Shown in pieces: positions 6,004 through 14,225 of a DNA stretch of 20,156 bases; positions within the stretch are counted from its first letter, which is position 1; each line of letters opens with the position of its first letter. Location: the NCBI GenBank assembly GCA_047618565.1, contig JBLHKW010000098.1, positions 1 to 20,156 on the forward strand. The letters run 5' to 3'. The notes under the pieces are model-generated. The model made no database searches, was not told the DNA's origin, and saw only the letters and a program-made list of their open reading frames with translations. Made by a program: the position numbers and the translations under genes. Source of the DNA: JBLHKW01 sp047618565 (lineage in GTDB: Bacteria > Planctomycetota > UBA1135 > GCA-002686595).

Positions 6004-8505
6004 TCAAGGAAGGTCCACGCGGGTCAGAGCGCCGTCACCGACGTGCACTCGCTTGGGTTCGCTTTCGGCATAGTTCAGCCTGACCGCCCCCGCGGGCGCC
6101 TGAAACCTGAACGAGCCGTCTGCCTCCGGGGCAACGAAGGTCAGGTAGGTCAGGCCCCCATCTTCGGTCCAGGATGAGCTGAGTGTCTCGCCGCTGCTCA
6201 GCAACTGGAGGGATACGTGTCCTTCGATGGCCCCCATGGGCAGGTCCCGCGTCCAGTCACTGGTGCCGGGCCCGAGATGGACCTCCTGGCTCATGAAGAC
6301 GTGGCCGGAGTCGCCGGGACCGGTAAACGTCAGGGCGTAGTCACCCTCGGCCGTGAGCTCCAGGCGAAAGTCGCCCTGAGAATCGAGCAGATCCTCGGCC
6401 AGCACGGAATCCTCGCCTCCGGACTCCTCCGTACGCCGCACTTCCGCTTTCCACCCGGGCCGGGGGGCGCCGCCAAGCGTGAGCCGCCCCACGAGCACCA
6501 CGTGCGCGGCCTCGGTCAGGTCCAGGTCGAAGCGCGTCGTCCGCCCGGGCCAGACCTCGCAGCTCCAGGGCAGCTCGCGCTCGCCATCGTTGTCACTGCT
6601 GGACGAATTGGTCCAGCCTTCGCGAATCTCCTCGGCGCAACGCTTCACGTACCAATCGCCGGGCGTCAGGCCAGCGAACCGGAAGTTTCCCCGCGCGTCG
6701 GTGCGACCCGTGACCGCGAAGCCATCGCCACGCGAGATCCCGATGACCAGGCCCGCCACGTCGCGGCCCGGAGCGAGCAGCAACTTGCCGTCGATCGCGC
6801 CGGTCTCGAGCAGGTCCACGCGCAGTCCATTCGCTCCGACACTGCCATCCAGGTCGATCGGGCCGACCTCTCCAACGGCGGATCCGGCGCCCGCGCCGGC
6901 CTGTGCGCGCAGGTAGAAACTGCCGGACTCTTGCAGGGTCAGGGTGAAGCGTCCCTCGTCGTCGGTCACCCCGCGACTCGACGAATGCTTCTGCGACCGC
7001 GCGGGAAAGCCATTGACCGTCAACCTGCTATCCCCCGCCACCGCTGGGTGCAATCCAACGTTGGCACCGACCACCGGCTTGCCGGCCCCATCGAACACCT
7101 GACCGCGCACGCCCGGCAAGGGCTCCATCGCGATCTCGATCGTCGCTCCGACCTCGTCCGGATCGAGCGGTCCGAGCTTGGTCGACTGAAATCCATCCGC
7201 CTCGGCCGTCAACTCGAAGCCTTCGACCGGCAGCTGAAACACGACCGTATCCCCGCCCGCGTCCGCCGAACGCTGCGATGGACCGCGCAGCCAGCGTTGG
7301 CCTGATCCGCTGCGACTGCTAACCATGAACGCGGGCACGTCCTTGCCGCCGGTGCCGCGCACACGCACGGCCAGGGCCCTGGGCGCCCCCAGGATAAGCT
7401 CCAGGTCGACCGTACCGGGAACCACGCCGCGCGCGACGGCAGGGCGAAAGGTCTCTTCGGGGTCGCGCGCGACGAAGTCGAAGGCGGCCCGACGCTCGAG
7501 CACCCGTCGGTACACCCCGTCTTCGTCGGTCTCGGCCGAGCCCGAAGCGCTGCTCCCGTCCTGGTGAAAGAAGTAGGACAGCTCCGCCCCGGCTACCGGC
7601 TGCATGTCCGGATCGAGCACGCGCAGCTCGATCACGTCCTCGGGTTCGAGCTCTTCGAGGCGCAACAGGATCTCCGCGGTCTCCCGGCCGCTCTCGACCT
7701 GCACGCTATCGGAGTAAGCCCACCAGGCGCCCTCGACCCCGCCCCAGATACGCACCTCGCCCGCGCCGATCCCGCCCAGTCGGAAGCGACCTTCGGATTC
7801 GGTGAGCCCCTCGATGAGCGGCGTCTCGGGGCCAGACCCGCGCGCGCTCCACCCCAGGGGGCCCATCGCCGTCACGACCACACGCGCCTCAGGGACGCCC
7901 TTGCCGCTCTCATCGACGACCTGCCCGGAGACGCCTCCGGACGCGCGCAGGACCACGTCCCCGAGCTCGACCCGGCCTTCCGCGGCCGCGGCGTTCGAGA
8001 TCGGTTCGAGCTCCAGCCTTACGTATCCGATAAGGGTTGCGATCAGCGCGAGCGGCTCTTCAAGCCGCGCGCTCGCCACCCTGAGCGGCAATTCGAAACG
8101 CCCGTCCGCTGCGCTCGAGACGCTCGCTTCCGGCACCGCGCAACGCAGCTCGACGCCCGCGAGTGGGCTTCCGTTCACGTCGACGCAGCGGCCATCGATG
8201 CGCACGTCGGCATGGCTAGCACGCTCCTCGGGTTGCGACGCCGCGGGGACCGTGGCGCGCGTCGGCCCACCCAGGTTCTCGGTGTCGAGCACGACGTTGG
8301 AGGGTCGCGCGGGAGCCCGTTCGATCGGCGCGAGCCCAACGTCGTCCACCCTCGCCGGCGCCGACGCCTGCACCTGTCCCGGCGGCGTGGCGGCCTTGAC
8401 CTCGGTTCCAGCGGCGGGCCCGGATCCATCGATCGAGAGCAATGCGGTCACGAGCGCCGCCAGCGCGAGCAACACCGCCAGTACACCGAGCGTCTTCACC
8501 TGCAT
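6004..8505 (-). CDS. Exported carboxypeptidase-regulatory-like repeat protein
   Basis: An 833-aa protein of repeated beta-sandwich units. Residues 5-24 form a single hydrophobic segment, a signal peptide or anchor, followed by a Pro/Ala-rich linker to about 98. Units of the CarboxypepD_reg/Cna-B type, each with a V-x-D-x-x-G-x-P-V-x-G-A pattern and a D/E-G-R-F strand, appear at about 101-160, 188-256, 291-345, 465-535 and 568-622, with more divergent strands to the end. No peptidase catalytic residues are seen, so a structural, binding or surface role is likely. An AGGGGG run about 10 bases before the ATG could serve as Shine-Dalgarno. It follows a sulfatase-like gene after 45 bp and precedes the dehydratase by 10 bp, all on the minus strand. 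The function is not known. Confidence 0.87.
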   Translation of the reverse strand: MQVKTLGVLAVLLALAALVTALLSIDGSGPAAGTEVKAATPPGQVQASAPARVDDVGLAPIERAPARPSNVVLDTENLGGPTRATVPAASQPEERASHADVRIDGRCVDVNGSPLAGVELRCAVPEASVSSAADGRFELPLRVASARLEEPLALIATLIGYVRLELEPISNAAAAEGRVELGDVVLRASGGVSGQVVDESGKGVPEARVVVTAMGPLGWSARGSGPETPLIEGLTESEGRFRLGGIGAGEVRIWGGVEGAWWAYSDSVQVESGRETAEILLRLEELEPEDVIELRVLDPDMQPVAGAELSYFFHQDGSSASGSAETDEDGVYRRVLERRAAFDFVARDPEETFRPAVARGVVPGTVDLELILGAPRALAVRVRGTGGKDVPAFMVSSRSGSGQRWLRGPSQRSADAGGDTVVFQLPVEGFELTAEADGFQSTKLGPLDPDEVGATIEIAMEPLPGVRGQVFDGAGKPVVGANVGLHPAVAGDSRLTVNGFPARSQKHSSSRGVTDDEGRFTLTLQESGSFYLRAQAGAGAGSAVGEVGPIDLDGSVGANGLRVDLLETGAIDGKLLLAPGRDVAGLVIGISRGDGFAVTGRTDARGNFRFAGLTPGDWYVKRCAEEIREGWTNSSSSDNDGERELPWSCEVWPGRTTRFDLDLTEAAHVVLVGRLTLGGAPRPGWKAEVRRTEESGGEDSVLAEDLLDSQGDFRLELTAEGDYALTFTGPGDSGHVFMSQEVHLGPGTSDWTRDLPMGAIEGHVSLQLLSSGETLSSSWTEDGGLTYLTFVAPEADGSFRFQAPAGAVRLNYAESEPKRVHVGDGALTRVDLP

Positions 8506-8550
8506 TCCTGAGCCCCCTTCATGGCATCAGGGTACGTCAAAGGGCGCTGG

Positions 8551-10332
8551 CTATTCCTCAAGGATGTGTTTCCCGGGCGGCGGAACCTCGAATGCCTCCG
8601 TCGCCAGGTCCGGCGCTCCACCGTCGGCGTAGCCCAGCGCGCTGAGTGCGCTCTGCTGCCCGCCGTCCGCCTGGGTCTCACCGGCTTCACGACGCAACCT
8701 CAGGAGCCGCGGGTAGAGGTCATGAAATTCCTGCAGGACAGCCCGCGCGCCCGGGTCCTCAAAGGACTTCGAGTAGTAAGCCCCGGCCTCGCGCGGGTGC
8801 AGCGCCACGTCCGTCCAGCGCACGTCCTCCACGGACTGCTCGTGCTGACGACGCTCCTCGAGGCTCTCGCGAACCGCATCGGGCATGCTGTCGTCGTCCT
8901 GGAATTCGGTCCACTGCCGGCGGCGGATGACCTTGATCGAACCCTTGCGGTAGGTCTCCGTGAGGAAGATGCGCAGCACGGGCACGCTGCCGCGCCCACC
9001 GTTGGCTGTGCCAAATCCCTGGGTCGCCGGAAGCGTGTAGACCAGGCGTCCGAGCAATCCGTGCACGGGCGGCGCCCCGCGCCCGGGCATGAAGGCGAGC
9101 AGGCTCGGCGCACCCAGGGGCAGTTCGCTCTCGATCTGCAACGCGTCGAGTACGGTCGGGACGATGGAGAGGATCGACACGGGCTGTGCAACGCGTGTTC
9201 CAGGTTCGAGGTGACCTGGATAACGCACGATCAGCGGGACCTGCAGCACCTCTTCAAAGAGCGTCTTGCGGTGTCCGAGGCCGCCGTGCTCGAAGAACTC
9301 GTCGCCGTGATCGGCGGTCACGATTACCAGGGTGTCCTGCGCGAGGCCCAGCTCATCGAGGCGCTCGAAGACGCGGCCCAGCTCCTGGTCGATCCAGGCC
9401 AGTTCGCCCTCGTAGAGCGCGGCGATGTGCTCCAGGTCACGATCCGAAACCGTGCGCGTGACCTGAAACGGGTCGCCCTCGATCGGTGTCGCGATCTCGG
9501 GGTTGGTGATGAAGTCCGCGCCATCGATGTCGCCCGCGTAGTCCGCATCGAAGCGCTGGTCGAAGGGCGCCGGCGGCGTGTAGTCGTAGTGCGCGTCGAA
9601 GTAGTGCAGGAACAGGAAGAAGGGCTGGTCCTCGCCGGCCGCCGCATCCAGGACCTCCAGCGCGCTGCGCGTGACCGCGGCCGAGGAGACATCCTTGTGC
9701 GAGAGCTGTTCGACCTGGCCTTCAGCCTCGCCCAGCGCCTGACCGGCGGCCGCAACGTCGGCGCCAGCGGAGCGGGCCAGCAGTGCGTCCATACGCCTGC
9801 GCGCCTCACCGGCCGCATCGGTCGCGCGCTGCAGTGGATCGCCAAAGCAGGCCTCGTAGCGATCGAAGCCCCGGGCGAAACCGAAGCGCGGGTCCAGGTA
9901 CGGGCCCGAGAAGAATCCGGCTGTGCGATAGCCTTCAGCAGACAGCATCTCGGCCAGGTTCTTCAGCGCCGGATTGGGGGTCTGCATGTCGATATCGACC
10001 GCGTGCACGAGCGCCGGCAATCCGGTCAGCATCGAGACGTGAGCCGGCAGGGTCCACGACGTGGTGCTCGAAGCGTCCTCGAAGAGCACGCCCTGCTGCG
10101 CCAGGTGGTCCAGGGTCGGGCTCGGGGAGAGCTCCGGCGCGTGGGCGGGCCGGCGACCGTAGGCGCCGAGCAGGTCCTTGCGCGTGCTGTCGATCGAGAT
10201 CAGCAAAACGTTGGGCCGCGGCGCATCCGTGGCCTCCGGCGCGCCACAGGAAAGCAGACCCGCGCCGAGGGCCAGCAGCGCACCCTTACCAGCGCGCGCC
10301 CTCGCCACGAAGTCTGAGGTTCCCGGCAACAT
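8551..10332 (-). CDS. Sulfatase-like lipoprotein (alkaline phosphatase superfamily) with Thr at the nucleophile position
   Basis: A 593-aa predicted lipoprotein: an N-terminal hydrophobic stretch ends in the lipobox LLSC (Cys29). The sulfatase fold is shown by ISIDSTRKD (metal Asp48), ADHGDE (340-345) and GHRKTLFEE (353-361). At the catalytic site, where arylsulfatases have C/S-x-P-x-R for formylglycine, this protein reads TLPAHVSMLTG (94-104). The nucleophile position is Thr94 and the Arg position is His98. It therefore cannot carry formylglycine at that site and may be a phosphatase, phosphodiesterase or phosphotransferase. The C-terminal tail has an ALGY motif like that of related proteins. 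It lies 10 bp downstream of the DprE1-like gene and shares its direction, so it is probably in the same operon. Confidence 0.9.
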   Translation of the reverse strand: MLPGTSDFVARARAGKGALLALGAGLLSCGAPEATDAPRPNVLLISIDSTRKDLLGAYGRRPAHAPELSPSPTLDHLAQQGVLFEDASSTTSWTLPAHVSMLTGLPALVHAVDIDMQTPNPALKNLAEMLSAEGYRTAGFFSGPYLDPRFGFARGFDRYEACFGDPLQRATDAAGEARRRMDALLARSAGADVAAAGQALGEAEGQVEQLSHKDVSSAAVTRSALEVLDAAAGEDQPFFLFLHYFDAHYDYTPPAPFDQRFDADYAGDIDGADFITNPEIATPIEGDPFQVTRTVSDRDLEHIAALYEGELAWIDQELGRVFERLDELGLAQDTLVIVTADHGDEFFEHGGLGHRKTLFEEVLQVPLIVRYPGHLEPGTRVAQPVSILSIVPTVLDALQIESELPLGAPSLLAFMPGRGAPPVHGLLGRLVYTLPATQGFGTANGGRGSVPVLRIFLTETYRKGSIKVIRRRQWTEFQDDDSMPDAVRESLEERRQHEQSVEDVRWTDVALHPREAGAYYSKSFEDPGARAVLQEFHDLYPRLLRLRREAGETQADGGQQSALSALGYADGGAPDLATEAFEVPPPGKHILEE

Positions 10333-10342
10333 GGTCAGCCCG

Positions 10343-11815
10343 TCAGAGCGTCGACGCCGTCAAGGAATCGCTGGCCGTGAAGATGCGGCGCCACAGGTTC
10401 GTCTCCAGGATCCCCTCCGGGTCGAGCTCGCGCTTGAGTCCCATGAAGGCCTCGCGCTTCTCGGTCGCGAACATGGACAGCATGGCCCGATGCCCGAGCA
10501 CGACGTCCTTGGCGAAGTAGAACTTGCCACCACCTTCGAGCACGACCTCGGTCAGCTCATCGCAGAGCTTCAGCAAGCTCGCGCGGTTGCTCGAGGTGAC
10601 GCGGAAGTCGAGCGCCAGGCTCCAGCCATCGTTCGAGTGCGTCATCCAGAACGGATCCGGGCGGTGGCGCTTGAAGACCCCCAGGTAGGACGGGTGCCCG
10701 GCCTTCAGGCAGCGGCGCAGGATCTCCTGGTAGACGTCGTGGGCGGTCTCCTTGGGCAGGAAGGACTGGTACTGGATCAGCCCGTTGCGGTCCTTGCGAC
10801 CGTAGGCGAACTTCCAGTTGGGCACGTAGTCGAGCAGGAAGTTGAAGGCCGCGTGGGGCTGGCGGTGCCAGCCCTGCATGCCCTCGAGGCGCCCCATCTG
10901 GTGCTTGGCGTAGCACAGGCCGCGCCAGCCGATGTCGTTGGCCAGCAGGCGCAATAAACGCCAGACCTCGCCCTTCGGGAAGACACCCATGATCGTCGAC
11001 GGCAACGCCTGGTGAGCCACCTGCAGGGTCTTGTCCGGATCCGGGTCGACCCCGGGTGCCAGGTAGCGCGCGTGGTGGATCAGGCCGCGTCCGGCGTTCT
11101 CCTCCGCTCCGAAGCAATCGATCCAGCCCACGAGGTAGTCGGCATCCGCCTTGGCCTCCTCGAAGTAGTCCATCATCTCGCGCAAGTTGTGCACGGAGAT
11201 GCCCTTCACCTCGACCTCGCCCGAGTGCACCTTCTTGGTCTGCAGACGGATGCGGCTGAAGCACCCGAGCATCCCGAAGCCGCCGATGGCTGCGTGGAAC
11301 AGGTCCGCGTTCTCTTCACGACTGCAGCTGCGCAGCTCGCCGGAGGGCAGCACGATGTCGAAGTCCTGCACACAGTCCCCGAAGGTGCCCACCTTGAAGT
11401 TGTTCTTGCCGTGGATGTTCATGGCCGAGGTCCCGGCCACCGTGGGGAACATCGTGCCCGACACGACGCGCGGCCACCAACCGTCCGGCAGGATGTGCTT
11501 CCAGAGCTGCTCCAGGGTGACGCCCGCCTCCAGGTTGGCGATGCCCGTCTCCGGATCCCAGTCGAGCACGCGGTTCATGCGCGTGATGTCGAGCACGTGG
11601 CCCGCGTCGTTGACGCTGGCGTCGCCGTAGCTGCAGCCGGCTCCGCGCAACCCGAGACTCACGCCGTCGCGGCGCGCGGTCTCGATGGCCGCGCTGATCT
11701 CCCCCACGGAGCGCGGCCGCATGACCTTGGAGCGGCCGCCGACCGTCATGCCCCAGCCCTCGACGTACTCGAAGGAGGAGCGCGGCTCTGCCCGATCGCT
11801 TGATGAAGCGCTCAT
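10343..11815 (-). CDS. dprE1: FAD-linked oxidoreductase, DprE1-like (polyprenyl-phosphoryl-ribose 2'-epimerase, oxidase subunit)
   Basis: A 490-aa VAO/PCMH-type flavoenzyme. The FAD-binding block RGAGCSYGDASVN (57-69) and NIHGKNNFKVGTFGD (133-147) match the DprE1 pattern of M. tuberculosis as I recall it. Other recalled DprE1 active-site features are conserved: the HGKN histidine and lysine, NW..AYG (333-339), QYQ (348-350), and the lysine of FAKD (K436, matching DprE1 Lys418). The segment GWSLALDF (397-404) aligns with GWNICVDF of DprE1, placing Ala401 where DprE1 has Cys387. DprE1 oxidises the 2'-OH of decaprenyl-phosphoryl-ribose, and DprE2 then reduces the ketone to the arabinose epimer. 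A DprE2-like SDR ends one base upstream, supporting a two-subunit epimerase. The start at 11815 sits in an ATCTGAGATG junction, suggesting translational coupling. The exact substrate is inferred. Confidence 0.88.
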   Translation of the reverse strand: MSASSSDRAEPRSSFEYVEGWGMTVGGRSKVMRPRSVGEISAAIETARRDGVSLGLRGAGCSYGDASVNDAGHVLDITRMNRVLDWDPETGIANLEAGVTLEQLWKHILPDGWWPRVVSGTMFPTVAGTSAMNIHGKNNFKVGTFGDCVQDFDIVLPSGELRSCSREENADLFHAAIGGFGMLGCFSRIRLQTKKVHSGEVEVKGISVHNLREMMDYFEEAKADADYLVGWIDCFGAEENAGRGLIHHARYLAPGVDPDPDKTLQVAHQALPSTIMGVFPKGEVWRLLRLLANDIGWRGLCYAKHQMGRLEGMQGWHRQPHAAFNFLLDYVPNWKFAYGRKDRNGLIQYQSFLPKETAHDVYQEILRRCLKAGHPSYLGVFKRHRPDPFWMTHSNDGWSLALDFRVTSSNRASLLKLCDELTEVVLEGGGKFYFAKDVVLGHRAMLSMFATEKREAFMGLKRELDPEGILETNLWRRIFTASDSLTASTL

Positions 11816-11816
11816 C

Positions 11817-12641
11817 TCAGATGCTGAGCTTCTTGAAGATGAAGGACGGGATCAGGCGGATGATCGTGCCTACGAGTAGCCACTTGATCGGGATGTAGCG
11901 CGTGTTCCAAAAACTCCCGCGCGCGGCGCCGAGGATCTGGCTCGCGGCCTTGTCGGCACTGATCGCGCCGCGCAGGCCGAGGCCCTCCGTCATGGGCGTG
12001 TCGACGAAGCCCGGCTTGATCGTGACCACGCGCACGCCGACCTCGGAGAGCCGGTTGCGCAGGGCCTCGAGGTAGCAGTTCATCGCGGCCTTGGTCGTGT
12101 TGTAGACCGGGTTGCCCTTGCGCCCGCGGTCACCGGCGATGGACGAGATGCCGACCAGGGTGCCGCTGCGCTGGGTGCGCAGGAGACGTGCGATCTCGTT
12201 GCCCCAGGCGATGCAGCCGCTCAGGTTCACCTCGACCTGGGCCAGGTCCTTCTCCGTGTCGTACTCGTCGGCCTTGATGGTCGGCATGATGCCGGCCGCG
12301 TAGATGGCCAGGTCCAGGCCGCCCAGGTCGCGCACGACCTGCTCGAAGAGCGCGGGAATCGACGCCACGTCCGTCACGTCATGGGTGTAGACCGAGACCG
12401 CTCCTCCGCTCTGTTCACACGCCGGTCGACAGGCCTCGGCCAGCTCGCCCAGCAGCTCACCACGGCGCGCCAGGGCGGCCACCCGATAACCCTCCGCGGC
12501 CAGCTGGCGCACGAGGGCGGCGCCCATGCCCGAGCTTGCGCCGATCACCAGGGCGCGGCGCCGGTCGCTGGGTACGCCGCGCAGACGTGGCGGAGTGGGC
12601 ATGTTCTTCGGAGTGGGCTCGGAGACGGTGGCGCTGGACAT
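11817..12641 (-). CDS. SDR-family reductase, DprE2-like
   Basis: A 274-aa short-chain dehydrogenase, predicted to reduce the keto-sugar intermediate produced by the adjacent DprE1-like enzyme using NAD(P)H. Visible features are the nucleotide-binding GASSGMG (34-40), the acidic HDVTD (87-91), AAG (115-117), catalytic ISSIAG (165-170) and YNTTK (Tyr180, Lys184). The C-terminus IPSFIFKKLSI closely parallels the IPRSIFRKLPI ending I recall for mycobacterial DprE2. Gene order (reductase then oxidase, one base apart) fits a shared role. Start choice: the frame is open to 12731, and ATG 12728 overlaps the previous stop as TGATG, but the extra residues look unconserved. A promoter-like sequence at 12681-12709 favours the ATG at 12641; ATG 12602 is another option. 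There is no clear Shine-Dalgarno. Confidence 0.87.
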   Translation of the reverse strand: MSSATVSEPTPKNMPTPPRLRGVPSDRRRALVIGASSGMGAALVRQLAAEGYRVAALARRGELLGELAEACRPACEQSGGAVSVYTHDVTDVASIPALFEQVVRDLGGLDLAIYAAGIMPTIKADEYDTEKDLAQVEVNLSGCIAWGNEIARLLRTQRSGTLVGISSIAGDRGRKGNPVYNTTKAAMNCYLEALRNRLSEVGVRVVTIKPGFVDTPMTEGLGLRGAISADKAASQILGAARGSFWNTRYIPIKWLLVGTIIRLIPSFIFKKLSI

Positions 12642-12680
12642 GGTTCTGAATGGGTTCGGTTCGGACTCGTGAATGCTGGC

Positions 12681-12709
12681 ATTATCGACGGCAGTCGCGC
12701 AAATCCCAA
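12681..12709 (-). promoter_or_regulatory. Sigma-70-like promoter for the SDR / FAD-oxidase genes
   Basis: On the minus strand TTGGGA (12704-12709) and GATAAT (12681-12686) are separated by exactly 17 bases: four of six and five of six matches to TTGACA and TATAAT. It lies in the 86-bp gap after the upstream sulfatase-like gene. Transcription from it would begin around 12674 and leave a leader of about 33 bases before the ATG at 12641. Confidence 0.5.
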
Positions 12710-12727
12710 CGGGATCCGCTGGCTCCA

Positions 12728-14098
12728 TCAATCATCGTCGCCGCCATACCCGAGGCTCTTCAACTGATCGATCATCTCGGCGGACAGCTCGACACGGGCT
12801 CCGGGCCCGCGCTGGGCCGCTTGACGGGCGAATTCCGCGAGCAGCTCGCTCAAGCGCTGCACGACATGCGCCTCCTCCGTGGCCAGATTGACCTGCTCGA
12901 GGGGATCGCTGCGCCAGCGGTAGAGCTCCGGATCTCCGAGCTCCGGGTCCTGGGGCAGGATCAGCTTGTAGTCCCCCAGGCGCGTGCTGGAGAGCGGAGC
13001 ATCCCAGAAATCCCCGTGGGCCAGCAGCGGCACCTCGGGCAGGGACTGGCCCTCGATCCAGGGCACCAAGCTGCGGCCCATGTAGCTCGTCGAAGGCGCG
13101 AGGCCGGCCAGCTCGCACAGGGTCGGCGCCACGTCCACGTGGCCGACCGAGGCGGAGTAGTGCGCCGGGCGCGCACGCGCATCCCCTTGGGCGCGGATGA
13201 TCAGCGGCACGTCGGTCAACTCTCCGTAGAGCGTATGCCCGTGTTCGAAGCCGCCATGGTCCAGGAACTCCTCGCCGTGGTCCGCGGTCAGGACGACGAT
13301 CGAGTTCTCCTGTAGGCCGCGCTCGGAAAGGCCGTCGAAGAGGCGCCCGATCTGACTGTCCATGTACGCCACCTCGGCGTCGTACAGCCGCTCGGCGCGC
13401 CCGATGACCTGCGGGTCCAGCGTCAGCTCACCGGCGCGCAGGCTCAGCATGTGACTGCGCGTTCCGAAGACGAAACGCTCGTCCTCGCGATCCGGCGGCG
13501 CGGCGAACCGGCGCCGGAACGGCTGCGGCGGCGCATAGACGGCGTGCACATCGAAGTAGTGCACCAACAGGAAGAACGGCCCGCTGCGCTCCCCATCGAT
13601 CCATGCCAGGGCTGCGTCCGTGGTCTCGGCGGCTGAGCGCACCTGCAGGTTGTTGTTGTAGAAGCGCTCGTCGACCTGCTCGAAGCCGCGGGTCAGGCCA
13701 AAGGTGCCCCCCAGGAAGGCCACGTTGACGATCGCGTGGGTCCAGTAGCCCGCATTCAGGAAACGCTCGGCCAGGGTCTCCACGGCTGGATTGAGCCCCG
13801 TGAAATTCGGTAGCCGACCGCCGGCGCCGTGCTGCTGCGGGTAGAGCGACGTGAACAGTGAGGCCGTGGCCGGCAGGGTCCAAGGCGCGTGGGAAGTGGC
13901 GTGGTCGAACACGCTCGACGCGGCTGCAAAACGGTCGATGTAGGGCGTGAGCCCGAGCTCGCTGCCGTAGCACCCGAGCTTGTCCGCGCGCAGGGTGTCG
14001 GCCACGACCAGCACCACATTGGGCGGCTGGGACGGGCCGCAGCCTGCCAGCAGGGCTGACGCGCAGACCAGCAGGGCTTTCAGCGTCGTGGATGACAT
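12728..14098 (-). CDS. Sulfatase-like lipoprotein with Thr at the nucleophile position
   Basis: A 456-aa predicted lipoprotein; the signal peptide ends in LLAGC (Cys20). Sulfatase-family motifs are VVADTLRADKLGCYG (metal Asp34), TADHGEEF (271-278), FEHGHTLYGE (284-293) and a C-terminal QLKSLGY (445-451). The active-site segment reads WTLPATASLFTS (73-84), so Thr74 occupies the Cys/Ser position and Thr78 the Arg position of the formylglycine motif. Like its relative at 8551-10332, it probably is not a formylglycine sulfatase; phosphoester or phosphonate chemistry is possible. The substrate is presumably outside the cytoplasmic membrane. The longest frame runs upstream into the TPR gene but lacks a signal peptide. 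ATG 14098 gives a compact one; ATG 14113, five codons earlier, is an alternative. It is 112-127 bp downstream of the GT39-TPR gene. Confidence 0.88.
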   Translation of the reverse strand: MSSTTLKALLVCASALLAGCGPSQPPNVVLVVADTLRADKLGCYGSELGLTPYIDRFAAASSVFDHATSHAPWTLPATASLFTSLYPQQHGAGGRLPNFTGLNPAVETLAERFLNAGYWTHAIVNVAFLGGTFGLTRGFEQVDERFYNNNLQVRSAAETTDAALAWIDGERSGPFFLLVHYFDVHAVYAPPQPFRRRFAAPPDREDERFVFGTRSHMLSLRAGELTLDPQVIGRAERLYDAEVAYMDSQIGRLFDGLSERGLQENSIVVLTADHGEEFLDHGGFEHGHTLYGELTDVPLIIRAQGDARARPAHYSASVGHVDVAPTLCELAGLAPSTSYMGRSLVPWIEGQSLPEVPLLAHGDFWDAPLSSTRLGDYKLILPQDPELGDPELYRWRSDPLEQVNLATEEAHVVQRLSELLAEFARQAAQRGPGARVELSAEMIDQLKSLGYGGDDD

Positions 14099-14225
14099 GT
14101 TTCGCTCGTGCATACGTGACGCGCGCCGCGAGGTTAGCAGGCGGGTGGCGCAGTCGACGCCAAAAATCGTGCCGTGAGCGGCCCATGTGAGCACTCCATG
14201 GAGGGGAGTCTGGCCCGCAGGCGCA

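Noticed and set aside
8521..10317. Long plus-strand open frame of 598 codons antisense to the sulfatase-like gene
   Set aside because: No recognisable motif; the complementary strand carries a clear sulfatase fold with a lipobox.
14114..14225. Promoter or terminator in the 112-bp gap upstream of the 12728-14098 gene
   Set aside because: A TAACCT and an ACTCC/GGAGT stem are visible, but neither has a partner -35 or T-run at a useful distance.
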